The notes beneath the pieces were generated by a model that was not told the DNA's origin, did no database searches, and was given only the letters and a program-made list of their open reading frames with translations. This document shows, piece after piece, positions 12,385 to 23,239 of a DNA stretch of 64,000 nt. Origin of the DNA: Panax quinquefolius (Eukaryota; Streptophyta; Magnoliopsida; Apiales; Araliaceae); NCBI GenBank assembly GCA_020205615.1, contig CM035165.1, positions 33,453,544 through 33,517,543 of the forward strand. The letters are read 5' to 3'. Each line of letters begins with the position of its first letter. Positions within the stretch are counted from its first letter, which is position 1. A program made the position numbers and the translations under genes.

Positions 12385-13087
12385 ATAACTTTCTACCGGT
12401 TATTTTGAAAAATAGGTAAATAGGGGTCCATAAAATAAGCCAAAATTACCAAAAATACTTCATAAAAATTCCCTCAATATTTTTAACAATATTTATCATC
12501 ATTATTATAATTCACAATTTTTAACAACCAAATCGTTTTCAGAAAAGAGGGGACTTTCCGATAAGAATTTATCCCTATCAAGCTCGATTAGGTGACCAAA
12601 CCTCTCCTCGATGAACTTTCTAGACATTCATCAATATTGCAAATAATAATATGAATAACTACGCAAAGAATTCTTGTAGCAATAATTGAATAAAAGCGAA
12701 AGTGACTTCTCACGTAAGCATCAATAATCAATAATGTGTGCTCTTATGCAACAACGCAGCGTATTTATATACTTTTCATCACCAAAGTATTTCAAACGGT
12801 TAACGATAAAACTTTCACCGTTATTTTTTATAAAAGATATTTATGTCGTTTTCTCATTAAACAATAATTACATTATGGGGTCCACCAATGGTTGTCTTGG
12901 TTAATACGAATATTTCTGTAAAAGCGAATATTCCCCGACCAATCGAATATTTTATAACAACTTCCTTGCTTTGCAAAATTTATAAATATTACCCACAACT
13001 ATAAAATTATATCAAATCCACACCATAATATTCAAAAATGATATTTCGAGAAAACTAATCTTTATTTATGAAAGTTGGGGTCTTACA

Positions 13088-13613
13088 ATTTTGTGTTATG
13101 AGATGAGTTAACTCAATTATATTAAATAATTGAATAATTGAGAATATATGGAGTTTATGATGAACTCGTTGAAAGCCTTGTGTGGCACATTGATGGGAAA
13201 TATTAATAATGATATTAATCGACGAATGAATTATTAATTGAATAATTAATTTATATTAATCGTTAATTGTTATTATAGAATATTAATTAATTGTTAATGG
13301 TGATTAATTAATGATACATGATTATTATTGTTAGAGATATAATAATAATAAGCAACGTGTCATAAATATAATAAGATTTATATTTATTTACTATACGTGA
13401 TAGATAATTATTTGTTATAAAGATTAATAATTACATTAATCAATGAGGAATGGATTAATTGATATTATTGTTAATTAATCAATAAGATGAATAATTTGTT
13501 TATTTGACATAAAATAAATAAGTAAGTTATTAATATAATAAGATTATATTGATTGTTATGTGCAAAGTGTGCAATGATTAAATATATAAAATATATGGAA
13601 TACAACTATATTA
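13088..13613. other. AT-rich spacer, host of the Tekay insertion
   Basis: I see no gene here. It is AT-rich with many 'taattaat' runs. It is the left flank of the complete Tekay element and continues at 23235 after the insertion. It may be the start of the LTR-like tract that ends at 26660, but I cannot place that left boundary. Confidence 0.5.
13609..13613. repeat. Target-site duplication TATTA (left)
   Basis: Matches 23235-23239 exactly; 5 bp is the expected length for Ty3/gypsy integration. Confidence 0.9.
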
Positions 13614-14234
13614 TGTAAGACCCCAACTTTTATAAATAAAGATGAATTTTCTATAAATATCATTTTGAATATTATGGAGTAAATTTGATATAATGTTATA
13701 GTTATGGGTAATATTTATAAATTTTGCAAAATCTGCAAGTTGTTATATAATATTGAATTGTCGGAAATATTCGTTTTAACGGGGAATATTAAATGACGAT
13801 GGCATAATTATTAGTGGACCCCACAACGGAATTATTGTCGGATTGAAAATGACAAAAATACTTTATGAAAATAACGGCGGAAGTTTTACTGTTAACTGTT
13901 GAAACACTCGGTGTTAAAAGTACAGTAATACGTGTGGTTGCATAGTAGCACACGGTATTGATTATTGATACTTACGTGAGAAGTCACTCAGTTTTGCTTA
14001 TTATTTGGATCCCTATTTACCCATTTTTCAAAATTATCGGACGAAAGTTATAAAGTATATATATATATTTGACTTTTGTGTGTGTGTGTGTGTTTTCGTA
14101 TGTGTAGGAGTGTGTGTGTGGTAGTGGGTTTTGGTGGGGGAATTATTATCAAGTGGTGTGTTGTGTTAGTGGGTGGAGGAGTATATTATTGGCAGGTGTG
14201 TGATTATTATTTATATATAAATTATGAGTGGGTT

Positions 14235-14269
<35 letters not shown>

Positions 14270-14461
14270 GTTGCAAGTTACAAATAAGTGAGAAGAATTC
14301 GGATGAAGTTGGCAGTTTTGGTTTTTTGTTAAAATTTAACAGGTGTTATTATATATATATTATATTTTATTTAAAAGATTTTGCTTTAACTATGGACCGT
14401 CCGATTAAAGTAAATCAATCTGGACCGTTCATGAATTAGTTCTTATCGCGATCCATTCTTC

Positions 14462-14469
14462 TATAAATA
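14462..14469 (+). promoter_or_regulatory. LTR TATA box
   Basis: TATAAATA, followed by 'gaagctcattccttcatt'. The same box and leader recur at about 2572 and 21663, and in reverse near 5860 and 9645. This supports a conserved LTR promoter with transcription starting about 30 bp downstream. Confidence 0.7.
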
Positions 14470-14587
14470 GAAGCTCATTCCTTCATTATTTCTTACGAAT
14501 TTCTTTGAAACTCAGAGAGAGAAATTATAGAGAAGTTATAGAAAAATATTCTGCTCCTTCCCTACTCTTATATTCAGTTTCATTTAC

Positions 14588-14593
14588 GGTAAG
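14588..14593 (+). promoter_or_regulatory. Candidate LTR-borne 5' splice site
   Basis: GGTAAG lies about 125 bp after the TATA box. A pyrimidine-rich acceptor, ttttgttttgttgcag, ends at 16161, ten bases before the gag ATG at 16171. Splicing would remove 14589-16161, taking out the LTR arrays and the PBS from the gag message. The donor is kept in almost all LTR copies in the window. Confidence 0.5.
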
Positions 14594-15984
14594 AGATATT
14601 ATTTGTTGTACTCGTTAGGGGTATTCCTTCTTTCTTATTGGTGAAATACTTCTGTTATTCCATTCTTTATTATTACGCTAGAATAACCAAAGATCTGTGA
14701 GACTACCCTATACTTGGTGACATTCTTCTAATATTCCGTCTTTATTATTTATTGGAATTTGGAACATCTTATGCGTGTGTTTACACAATGGGACTGGTTC
14801 CTCTTTATTATTATTACATTGGAACATCACAGCCGATTGCAAATTTTTTTGCGACGACTGGTTCCGTTATTATTCTTCTGTTGGAATAACTTTGTCTATG
14901 CAAAGTCCGCATGCGTGGTGATTTCTTTTGTTATTCCATTCTTTATTATACTCGGTTGGTTAAAGTTTTGACTTCTATACTCCATGAAATTAGTAGAATA
15001 TCCTTGATATTTGCGCTTCATCGATATCTTTTCATGGAAATATTCTTACGATCATTCTTGAATTGTACTCTACAAAGCAAGTATCATGTTGACAATTTGG
15101 ACATTATTAGTTCTGGATAAATTAATTCTTGAACTTGTTTTATTAAATTCTTATATCATTGTCATCATCCTCATGTTTATATTATGTTGAAAGTCATACG
15201 GGCTTTTGTAGTGCATAGATGGACTTGGTATGATTATGACCGAGGGATTATTCGGTGTAATCATGGTAGTAATGTTACAAATGATGTGGTAAAAGTTATC
15301 ATTGGCCCGTAGTGCATTGATGGGACGAGTTGTTGGCATGATCATGACCATTAATGAATACACGAATGTCCTTGGGCGTAGTCATGGATAATTTGTGGTC
15401 GTGATACTAAAGAATATCATTGGTAGTAGTGCGGGGTGATTCGATGATGTGGATTATTTATTAAGTTTGAGTCCAATGATAAAAGTCATGAAAAACCTTT
15501 TAAATCATAAAAGATGGTAGATTTTATTCTCTACTTGACTCTTTTAATGGATTGCTTGTTCCGCTGCAGTTAAACTTGATGTTGTTATATTTTATCAGTT
15601 TAACACTGTTGAAGGCTAACGATAATTTATTCTGCATTATCTTAGTCATAATATTTCTTACTGGGCTAGTTGAGCTCTCCCTTTCTTTCAATGTTCTCTT
15701 CAGGAAATGAGAACATATCAGGGACTAGTCGGGGAACGGAGTGACGGTCCAAAGGATAGCATTAGTAGTCCTCATTATTCTGTGAAATAGTGTGTTAATA
15801 ATTGTAATGAGGACTCCTTTTGAGTTTGTATAATCTCTAGTAGACAATAATTGTATTCAAACTCACAGTTATGTTTTGTCATATTGTACACAATAGTTGT
15901 ATTAGTAAGTTGTATTTGAATTTTGTACCATGTATCTGACGACCCAAGATGGGTGATGTATACCTAATTTTGGGGGCGTCACAG

Positions 15985-16000
15985 TTGGTATCAGAGCTTA
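15985..16000 (+). other. Primer-binding site (initiator tRNA-Met)
   Basis: TTGGTATCAGAGCTTA begins two bases after the 5' LTR. The TGGTATCAGAGC core is complementary to the 3' end of plant initiator tRNA-Met, the usual primer of Tekay/Del and many copia elements. Confidence 0.9.
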
Positions 16001-16170
16001 GGGATATGATCCCTGGCTAAGATGTGAGAATAGAACTAGGAGGGGAGAGCCGGGGAATTCCTTCGCTAGTATGACCTACCTAAGTTTTCTTGTATTTACT
16101 TGGTCGGTCAGAATATAGGGATAATATGTTAAATGTCAATTAAACTTTTGTTTTGTTGCAGTATCTGAAA

Positions 16171-17290
16171 ATGACATCCGAGAATGTTGAGAATAGCAAT
16201 GGAGCACAGGCGGCCGTTGATTCACCACATATCAATAATCAGGACAATGTGCATCAGGAAGGCGACAATCCTCATGCAAACAACAACACTGACCAAATGA
16301 TGAATGATGGATTGTTCAGATGCTTTATGCAATTCATGCAACAGCAGGCGAGAGCGGCTCCTGTCCAAAATGTAGGTGGAAACACTGGAAACTCTTGGGC
16401 AGTCATCGCTAAATAGTTTAAGGAGCTGGGACCACCAGAGTTTAAGGGAGATCCAAAACCACTTATGGCGGAAGCATGGATACAGCAGATCACCAAGATA
16501 TTTGATGTCTTGGGATGCTCCGAGGAGCAAAAGGTTCCCTTTGCCGCCTTTATGTTGCGCGGAGAGGCAAATTACTGGTGGGAATCGGTAAAACGTACTC
16601 AACCTGCGTCAGATGAAGATGTCTTGGGAGAAGTTCTAAGAGCTATTCAACGACAAATACTTTCCCGAAAGTATTCGTCACATGAAGGAGGTGGAATTTA
16701 TCAAATTGGAGCAAAACAATATGGCCAGGTTAGCCGTAATCTGAGGCAAAATTTGCGGAGTTATCCCGGTTTTCGTCCCACTTGGTGGATAATGAAGAGA
16801 GAATGACGCGAATGTTTTAAGAGGTGCGAAGCGAGATACGTCAACATCTTATTTCTCATAAATTGTGTTTGTATTAGGATGTTGTAAATAGGGCTCAATT
16901 GGTGGGGTAGCGATAATGAGTCAATAAACGAAAAGAGAGTAGCAAGCAAAATGATAATACCGGTGAGAGCGATCATCGAGCGGTGACAACAAGCGTGGAG
17001 GAATCAACATGCCATAAATGGTAACCACTTCGGTGGTAATCAGGGCCAAAACAATAAGAATGGACATTTCAAGAAGAGGAGATTCAACAATGATGGAAAG
17101 ATGTCAGCATCAGCACCTGTTGTTAAGGAATGAGAAAGACCACATATCATATGCTTCAAATGCAGAGGGGAGGGACACATCAGTCCAAATTGCGTGATGC
17201 CTTCCAAAGAATGTTATAATTATGGAAGAGAAGGTCACTTAGCCCGATTTTGTCGTTCATCGAAGACAAATTCAGCTAGGATGGAGGCAC
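16171..17290 (+). pseudogene. gag: gag (capsid/nucleocapsid) pseudogene of the Tekay element
   Basis: Gag packages the element RNA into cytoplasmic virus-like particles. I start it at ATG 16171 (MTSENVENSN), just after the candidate splice acceptor. The core motif EAWIQQITKIFDVLGC (from about 16468) and the following AAFMLRGEANYWWE are typical of Ty3/gypsy Gag. An amber stop at 16414-16416 interrupts the frame where the family has Gln, and a frameshift occurs near 16620-16640. Two zinc knuckles follow at 17152-17253. The first, CFKCRGEGHISPNC, is intact (CX2CX4HX4C). The second, CYNYGREGHLARFC, has lost its second Cys to Tyr. The product would be non-functional as written. Confidence 0.85.
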
Positions 17291-17394
17291 CAAAGCGTCA
17301 TCGGAAAAGTCAAAGCCCAGTAGTCTGAGGAGAGCATTTGTTGTGACCTCCCGTAAAGCAAGGAACCGAATGAGGTCATCACGGGTAAGCTTAT

Positions 17395-17720
17395 CATAAA
17401 CTCTAACGAAGTCTATACTTTATTTGATCTGGGGTTCTACCCATTCTTTTATTTCTCCTACTTGCGCTCATCGATTAAATTTGACTCCGGAGAAATTAGA
17501 CTTTGACTTATCTGTGGAAACTCTGTTGGGAGAAACCTTCATTACATCCACTGTTTATAAGTCTTATTTGGTTCAAATCGGTACCCTCACATTACCTGTC
17601 GATCTTATTTCATTGAAAATACTTGCATTTGACGTGATTCTAGGGATTGATTGGTTAACTACTCATTATGCAAAAATTGATTGTTTTCGAAAGGTTGTTA
17701 GCTTTCATATTCCTAATTAA
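17395..17720 (+). pseudogene. Retropepsin (aspartic protease) remnant
   Basis: This would cleave the Gag-Pol polyprotein. The open part from 17424 reads GSTHSFISPTCAHRLNL and later DVILGIDWLTTHYAKIDC, the family's flap/C-terminal signature, about 98 residues. The catalytic D-S/T-G lies at the start, where a small frameshift (around tttgatctggggttct) puts the Asp in another frame from GST. The enzyme would therefore be dead if the sequence is right. It sits between the zinc knuckles and the reverse transcriptase, the normal order. Confidence 0.85.
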
Positions 17721-17849
17721 CCTATTATGCAAATTCAAGTGACAAAACCATTAAAATCAATCACGGTCATCTCAAGCCATAAAGCTATTCGTTTATTGAA
17801 AAATGGATGTCAAGCTTTCTTAGCTTTCTAAACAAAAAATACGTTAGCT

Positions 17850-18770
17850 TTGAATGATATTTCTGTTGTTAATAAATTTCCTGACGTATTCCCCGAAGAA
17901 CTTCCTGGCCTACCCCTAGAGCGTGAAATTGAATTTTGTATCGACCTTGAACCCGGTATAAAACCCATTTCCAAAGCTCCATATCGAATGGCTCCTATTG
18001 AACTTCAGGAGTTAAAGACCCAACTGCAGGAATTGTTAGACATTGGCTTTATTAGATCCAAGTACTTCTCCTTGGGGTGCTCTATTCTATTCGTGAAGAA
18101 GAAAGATGGGAGTATACAACTTTGTATTGATTATCGGAGTTGAATCATGTCACCATCAAAAATTGGTATCCATTGCCACGAATTGATGACTGTTTGACCG
18201 ATTGCAAGGAGCCAAATTCTTTTCAAAGATTGATCTTCATTAGGATATCACCAATTGAAGATTAGAGCAGATGACATTCCATAGGCGGCTTTCGGAACTT
18301 CGATGCGGGCATTATGAATTCTAGTCATGTCCTTTGGATTGACTAATGCTCTCACGCCTTCATGGATATGATGAACCAAAGTATTGAGGAATATTTGGAT
18401 CACTTTGTGGTTGTCTTTATTGATGACATCCTTATTTATTCCAAAAGCCATGAAGATCATGAGCAACACTTGAGGCTAACACTCCAAAAGCTTCGTGAAT
18501 ATAAGCTTTATGCCAAGTTGAAGAAATGCGAGTTCTGGCTTGAGGAAGTAGCATTCCTTGGGCACGTGGTATCAACTCATGGAATATCTGTTGACCCAGC
18601 AAAGATTAAAGCTATTCAAAGCTGGGAGCAACTTAAATCAGTGACCGAAGTACGTAGCTTTCTCGGTTTAATGGTTATTATCGGAGATTCGTGGAAGGAT
18701 TTTCTTGAATCGCTACTCCATTGATTTCGGTGACTTGGAAAGATACAAAGTTTGGTTGGAGGCGAAGAAT
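17850..18770 (+). pseudogene. Reverse transcriptase remnant (Ty3/gypsy)
   Basis: The RT copies element RNA to cDNA. The first open block (17850-18143) carries [13 protein letters not shown] and [16 protein letters not shown], the classic N-terminal RT motifs. After a broken stretch (18144-18360, with recognisable SKIDL-, IRADD- and [12 protein letters not shown] pieces in several frames), the second block (18362-18724) contains [15 protein letters not shown], the YIDD-type catalytic loop (FIDD here). [19 protein letters not shown] and the VRSFLGL connection to RNase H follow. At least three frame changes separate the blocks. The breaks cluster at CCAG/CCGC-type sites compared with the conserved family reading, so some could be base-calling errors. 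Confidence 0.9.
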
Positions 18771-19330
18771 GTGAGAAGAGTTTTCAAGAACTCGAGTGGA
18801 GACTCATTTATTTTGTTACGACAATACCATTTGGCTCGGAGGATTTGTCATCATGATGATGCTTGAGACAAAAGGTTGGGATGTGTTCTCATGCAACATA
18901 GAAAAGTCATAGCTTTATGCCTCAAGACAACTCAAAGAATATGAGAGGAATTATCCTACTCATGATCTAGAGTTGAAGAATTTGTTGTCTTTGCACTCAA
19001 AATTTGGAGGCATTACTTGTATGGGAGAAGGTGGAGATCTTTCTGGATCATAAAAGCCTCAAATATTTCTTCACTCAAAAGGAACTCGACATGCGACAAC
19101 AACGTTGGCTTGAAGCTATTGAAAGATTATGATCATACCATCAATACCATCTGGAAAAGCGAACATGATAGGCGGCGTATTGAGTAGAAGATCATATGCA
19201 AATCTGAGTGCGATATTGTCAACGTATGAAGGCCCGTTTGTGTGACTTGCAAAGGATGGAGATAGAGTTAAAGACTCGAGGGGACCCATGTGATGATGGC
19301 GAATATCTGAGTAGAAGCCGACTTTAATCG
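18771..19330 (+). pseudogene. RNase H remnant
   Basis: This lies directly after the RT. Recognisable pieces in changing frames are a 'CEKSFQEL'-like start (about 18765-18795), 'GCVLMQH…KVIA' (about 18875-18910) and 'QLKEYERNYPTHDLEL' (about 18925-18975), all typical of the gypsy RNase H that degrades the RNA template. No frame is open for more than about 30 residues. Assignment rests on order and these fragments. Confidence 0.7.
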
Positions 19331-20370
19331 ATAAAATTAAAGTTGCTCAAGCTACTGGACTGGAGGCGATGCGTATGAGGAAGAAAGTGCAAGAAGGTGC
19401 GATCTGGGAAGTAAGAATCGATGAAGAAGGAATACTTGAGTCAACTCCGGACTTTGTGTTCTAACGACCACGATTTAAAGTATAAAATCATGATGGGCGC
19501 GCACAACACACCGTTTGCAATCCATCTTGGAGTACCAAAATGTATCATGATCTTGACATACATTTTGGTGGGGCAATATGAAGAGAGAGAAGGTATTTGT
19601 TTATCTCAAGGTGTCTAGCGTGTCAGCGAGTCAAGGCGAGACATCAAGTACCAAAAGGTCTATTGCAACCACTTGAAATTCTAGAATGGAAGTGGGAGCA
19701 CATTATCATGGATTTCAGCACGGTCTTCCTAAATTTTCTCAAGGCATAGATGCGATTTGGGTCGATTAGATTGACCAAGTCGCTCATTTCTTTCTTACGA
19801 GAAACTTATACACTTGAGCGTCTTCTCTGTATGTACATAAATGAGATTGTAAGACTAAATGGTATCTGGGGTGTCCATAGTTTTTGATCGAGACCCAAGA
19901 TTCACTTTACGATTTTGGGTTAGTTTGCAAAAAGCTATAGGCACGCAGACTTAAGATTTAGCTTCGGCATATCATCCTCGAGACAGATGGACGATCGGAG
20001 AGGACTATTCAAACTCTTGAAGATCTATTAAGACTCTGTGTCCTTGACTTGAGGAAGTTGGGACAAGTTCTTACCATTGGTGGAGTTTTCCTGACAACGA
20101 GTTATCAAACAAGTATTGGCATGGCTCCATTTAAGGCATTGTATGGAAGAAAGTGTCGTTCAAAGTATCTTTGGGATGAGGTAGGTGAAGCAACGTTGTT
20201 GGGACCGGAGTTGATACGTATGACTACTACGAAAAGATTCAAATAATTCGACAACGTATAAAAACCTCACAAGATCGACAAAGAGTTATCTTGATCTTCA
20301 TCGAAAGGGCGTAGAATTCGATATTGGAGATCATGTGTTGTTACGTGTTGCTCCATGGAAAGGAGTTATG
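19331..20370 (+). pseudogene. Integrase remnant
   Basis: Integrase inserts the cDNA into the chromosome. The zinc-binding part ends in CLACQRVKARHQVPKGLLQ followed by ILEWKWEHIIMDF (about 19611-19715), the C-X2-C and the start of the catalytic core with its first Asp. Further on, 'TSYQTSIGMAPFKALYGRKCRS' (20100-20165) is the conserved block after the catalytic Glu, and 'GDHVLLRV' lies near 20325-20345. The DDE core is broken by several frameshifts and one in-frame stop or more. Confidence 0.85.
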
Positions 20371-20770
20371 AGATTTGGAAGGAGAGGAAAGCTCGATCCT
20401 CGATTCATCTACCCATTTTAATCCTCAATCGAGTAGGGCTGTGGCTATAGACTCGCTTTCTGCGCCAAGTATGTCTCGTGTTCATAACATTTTTCACATA
20501 TCTATGTTACGTAAATATGTGAAAGACCCGAATCATATTATTGAGTTAGAACCGGACAAAATAGCAAAAGATTTAACGTATGAAGAGGTTCCTGTTCAAA
20601 TCTTGGATAAGAAGGAACATATTCTACGCTCCAAGGTTATACTACAAGTCAAAGTTTTATGGAGAAACCATGATGTTGAGGAAATGACTTGGGAGTTAGA
20701 ATCTGAAATGAAATCAAGGTATCCTTACCTCTTTGACATACCAGGTACGTACCCTAATTTCGAGGGAAAT
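20371..20770 (+). pseudogene. C-terminal chromodomain-type tail of integrase
   Basis: The open stretch contains VHNIFHISMLRKYVKDPNH, then DLTYEEVPVQILDKKEHILR, then VKVLWRNHDVEEMTWELESE, ending MKSRYPYLFDIPGT. This is the tail of Tekay/Del integrases, where a chromodomain-like fold is thought to direct insertion to heterochromatin. It is the best-preserved part of pol here. The tail of the mini-element at 7018-7284 matches its last codons. Confidence 0.85.
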
Positions 20771-20773
20771 TTT

Positions 20774-20788
20774 ATAAGAAGTGGAGGT
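20774..20788 (+). other. Polypurine tract
   Basis: ataagaagtggaggt immediately precedes the 3' LTR (TGTAAGACC at 20789). This is the expected plus-strand primer. Confidence 0.85.
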
Positions 20789-23234
20789 TGTAAGACCCCA
20801 ACTTTTATAAATAAAGATGAATTTTCTATAAATATCATTTTTGAATATTATGGAGTAAATTTGATATAATGTTATAGTTATGGGTAATATTTATAAATTT
20901 TGCAAAGTACGCAAGTTGTTATATAATATTCGAATTGTCGGGAAATATTCGTTTTAACAGGGAATATTCGTACGACGGCATAATTATTGGTGGACCCCAC
21001 AACGGAATTATTGTCGGATTGAGAAAATGACAAAAATACTTTATGAAAATAACGGCGGAAGTTTTACCGTTAACTGTTGAAACACCCGATGTTAAAAGTA
21101 CAGTAATACGTGTGGTTGCATAGTAGCACACGGTATTGATTATTGATGCTTATGTGAGAAGTCACTAAGTTTTGCTTATTATTTGGATCCCTATTTACCC
21201 GTTTTTCAAAATTATCGGACGAAAGTTATAAAGTATATATATATATATATATATTTGACTTTTGTGTGTGTGTGTGTGTGTTTTCGTGTGTGTAGGAGTG
21301 TGTGTGTGGTAGTGGGTTTTGGTGGGGGAATTATTATCAAGTGGTGTGTTGTGTTACAGTGGGTGGAGGAGTATATTATTGGCAGGCGTGTGATTATTAT
21401 ATATATATATATATATAAATTATGAGTCGGTTTGTATAGGTATATATATATATAGATATATGTTGCAAGTTGCAAATAAGTGAGAAGAATTCGGATGAAG
21501 TTGGCAGTTTTGGTTTTTTGTTAAAATTCAACAGGTGTTATATATATATATATATATATATTATATTTTATTTAAAAGATTTTGCTTTAATTATGGACCG
21601 TCCGATTAAAGTAAATCAATCTGGACCGTTCATGAATTAGTTACTATGCAGTCCATTCTTCTATAAATAGAAGCTCATTCCTTCATTATTTCTTACGAAT
21701 TCAATGAAACTCTAGAGAGAGAAATTATAGAGAAGCTATAGAAAAATATTCTGCTCCTTCCCTACTCTTATATTCAGTTTCTTTTACGGTAAGGGATATT
21801 ATTTGTTGTACTCGTTAGGGGTATTCCTTCTTTCTTATTGGTGAAATACTTCTGTTATTTCATTCTTTATTATTTTGCTAGAATAACCAGTATACGCGGA
21901 CTACCCTATACTTGGTGACATTCTTCTAATATTCCATCTTTATTATTATTCTGTTGAAACATCTTGTCTGTGTGTTTTACAGGACCTGGTCCCCCTTTAT
22001 TATTATTACATTTGGAACATCACATGCGTGTGTTTTACACGGACACAGTTCCGTATTTATTATTATTACTGTTGGAACATCACGCTTGCCGGTGCAAATT
22101 TTGCACGACACGGTCCGATTATTATTATTACATTGGAATAACACATGTCATCTGATATATCGCATGCATGGTGATTTCTTTTGTTATTCCATTCTTTATT
22201 ATACTCGGTTGGTTAAAGTTTTGACTTCTATACTCCATGAAATTAGTAGAATATCCTTGATATTTGCACTTCATCTAGTATCTTTTCATGGAAATATTCT
22301 TACGATCATTCTTGAATTTTACTCTACAAAGCGAGATCGTGTTGACAATTTGGACATTATTAGTTCTGGATAAATTAATTCTTGAACTTGTTTTATTGAA
22401 TTCTTATATCATTGTCATCATCCTCATGTTTATATTATGTTGAAAGTCATCGTGGCTGTAGTGCATAGATGGACTTGGTATGATTATGACGAGATTATTC
22501 GGTGTAATCATGGTAGTAATGTTACAAATGATGTGGTAAAAGTTATCATTGGCCCGTAGTGCATTGATGGACGAGTTGTTGGCATGATCATGACCATTAA
22601 TGAATACACGAATGTCCTTGGGCTGTAGTGCATGGATAATTTGTAGTCGTGATACTAAAGAATATCCTTGGCCAGAAGTAGTGCGGGGTGATTGATGATG
22701 TGGATTATTTATTAAAAGTCGAGTCCGTGATAAAAGTCATGAAAAACCTTTTAAATCATAAAAGATGGTAGATTTTATTCTCTACTTGACTCTTTTAATG
22801 GATTGCTTGTTCCGCTGCAGTTAAACTTGATGTTGTTATATTTTATCAGTTTAACACTGTTGAAGGCTAACGATAATTTATTCTGCATTATCTTAGTCAT
22901 AATATTTCTTACTGGGCTAGTTGAGCTCACCCTTTCTTTTAATGTTCTTTTCAGGAAATGAGAACATAGCAGGGACTAGTCGGGGAATGGAGTAACGGTC
23001 CAGAGAATAGCATTAGTAGTCCTCACTATTCTATTAAATAGTGTGTTAATAATTGTAATGAGGACTCCTTTTGAGTTTGTATAATCTCTAGTAGACAATA
23101 ATTGTATTCAAACTCACAGTTATGTTTTGTCGTATTGTACACGATAGTTGTATTAGTAAGTTGTATTTGAATTTTGTACCATGTATCTGACGACCCAAGA
23201 TGGGTGATGTATACCTAATTTTGAGGGAGTCACA
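20789..23234 (+). repeat. 3' LTR of the Tekay element
   Basis: TGTAAGACCCC…GGGAGTCACA, 2446 bp. It is collinear with the 5' LTR. The length difference lies in (AT)n tracts (21235-21255, 21405-21420, 21541-21561) and in the hairpin array (21850-22200). TATA box at about 21663 and donor-like ggtaagggat at about 21788. Confidence 0.92.
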
Positions 23235-23239
23235 TATTA
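23235..23239. repeat. Target-site duplication TATTA (right)
   Basis: Matches 13609-13613. Confidence 0.9.

Larger units (their letters stand above)
11107..13087 (-). mobile_element. Left part of a Tekay-type LTR, minus strand, with MITE insertion
   Basis: On the minus strand it starts TGTAAGACCCCAACTTTCATAAATAAAG (13087), the start of the LTR type flanking the complete element at 13614. A reversed 'ggtaagggatatt' donor-like site near 11230-11240 and a TATA/leader near 11400 are present. The piece stops at 11107 against the end of another LTR, so its right half is lost. A Stowaway MITE and (AT)n tracts lie within. Confidence 0.65.
13614..15983 (+). repeat. 5' LTR of the Tekay element
   Basis: TGTAAGACCCC…GGGCGTCACA, 2370 bp. 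It holds a (TG)n/(AT)n stretch at 14075-14270, a TATA box at 14462-14469, the hairpin array (14650-14960), a short 'gcccgtagtgcat' array (15190-15440) and the end block common to all family LTRs. Confidence 0.92.
13614..23234 (+). mobile_element. Complete Tekay/Del Ty3/gypsy retrotransposon (coding region decayed)
   Basis: The order is 5' LTR, PBS for initiator tRNA-Met, gag with zinc knuckles, protease, reverse transcriptase, RNase H, integrase, chromodomain tail, purine tract and 3' LTR. It is flanked by the 5-bp duplication TATTA (13609-13613 and 23235-23239), so it is one insertion of 9621 bp. The chromodomain tail and the TTGGTATCAGAGCTTAGG primer site fit the Tekay/Del lineage. The LTRs are alike apart from array and (AT)n length, implying a fairly recent insertion, yet gag-pol has many stops and frameshifts. 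Some of those may be sequencing errors (see findings). Confidence 0.92.

Noticed and set aside
16222..16602. Minus-strand 126-codon frame
   Set aside because: Shadow of the gag sequence on the other strand; the plus strand carries the recognisable Gag motifs.
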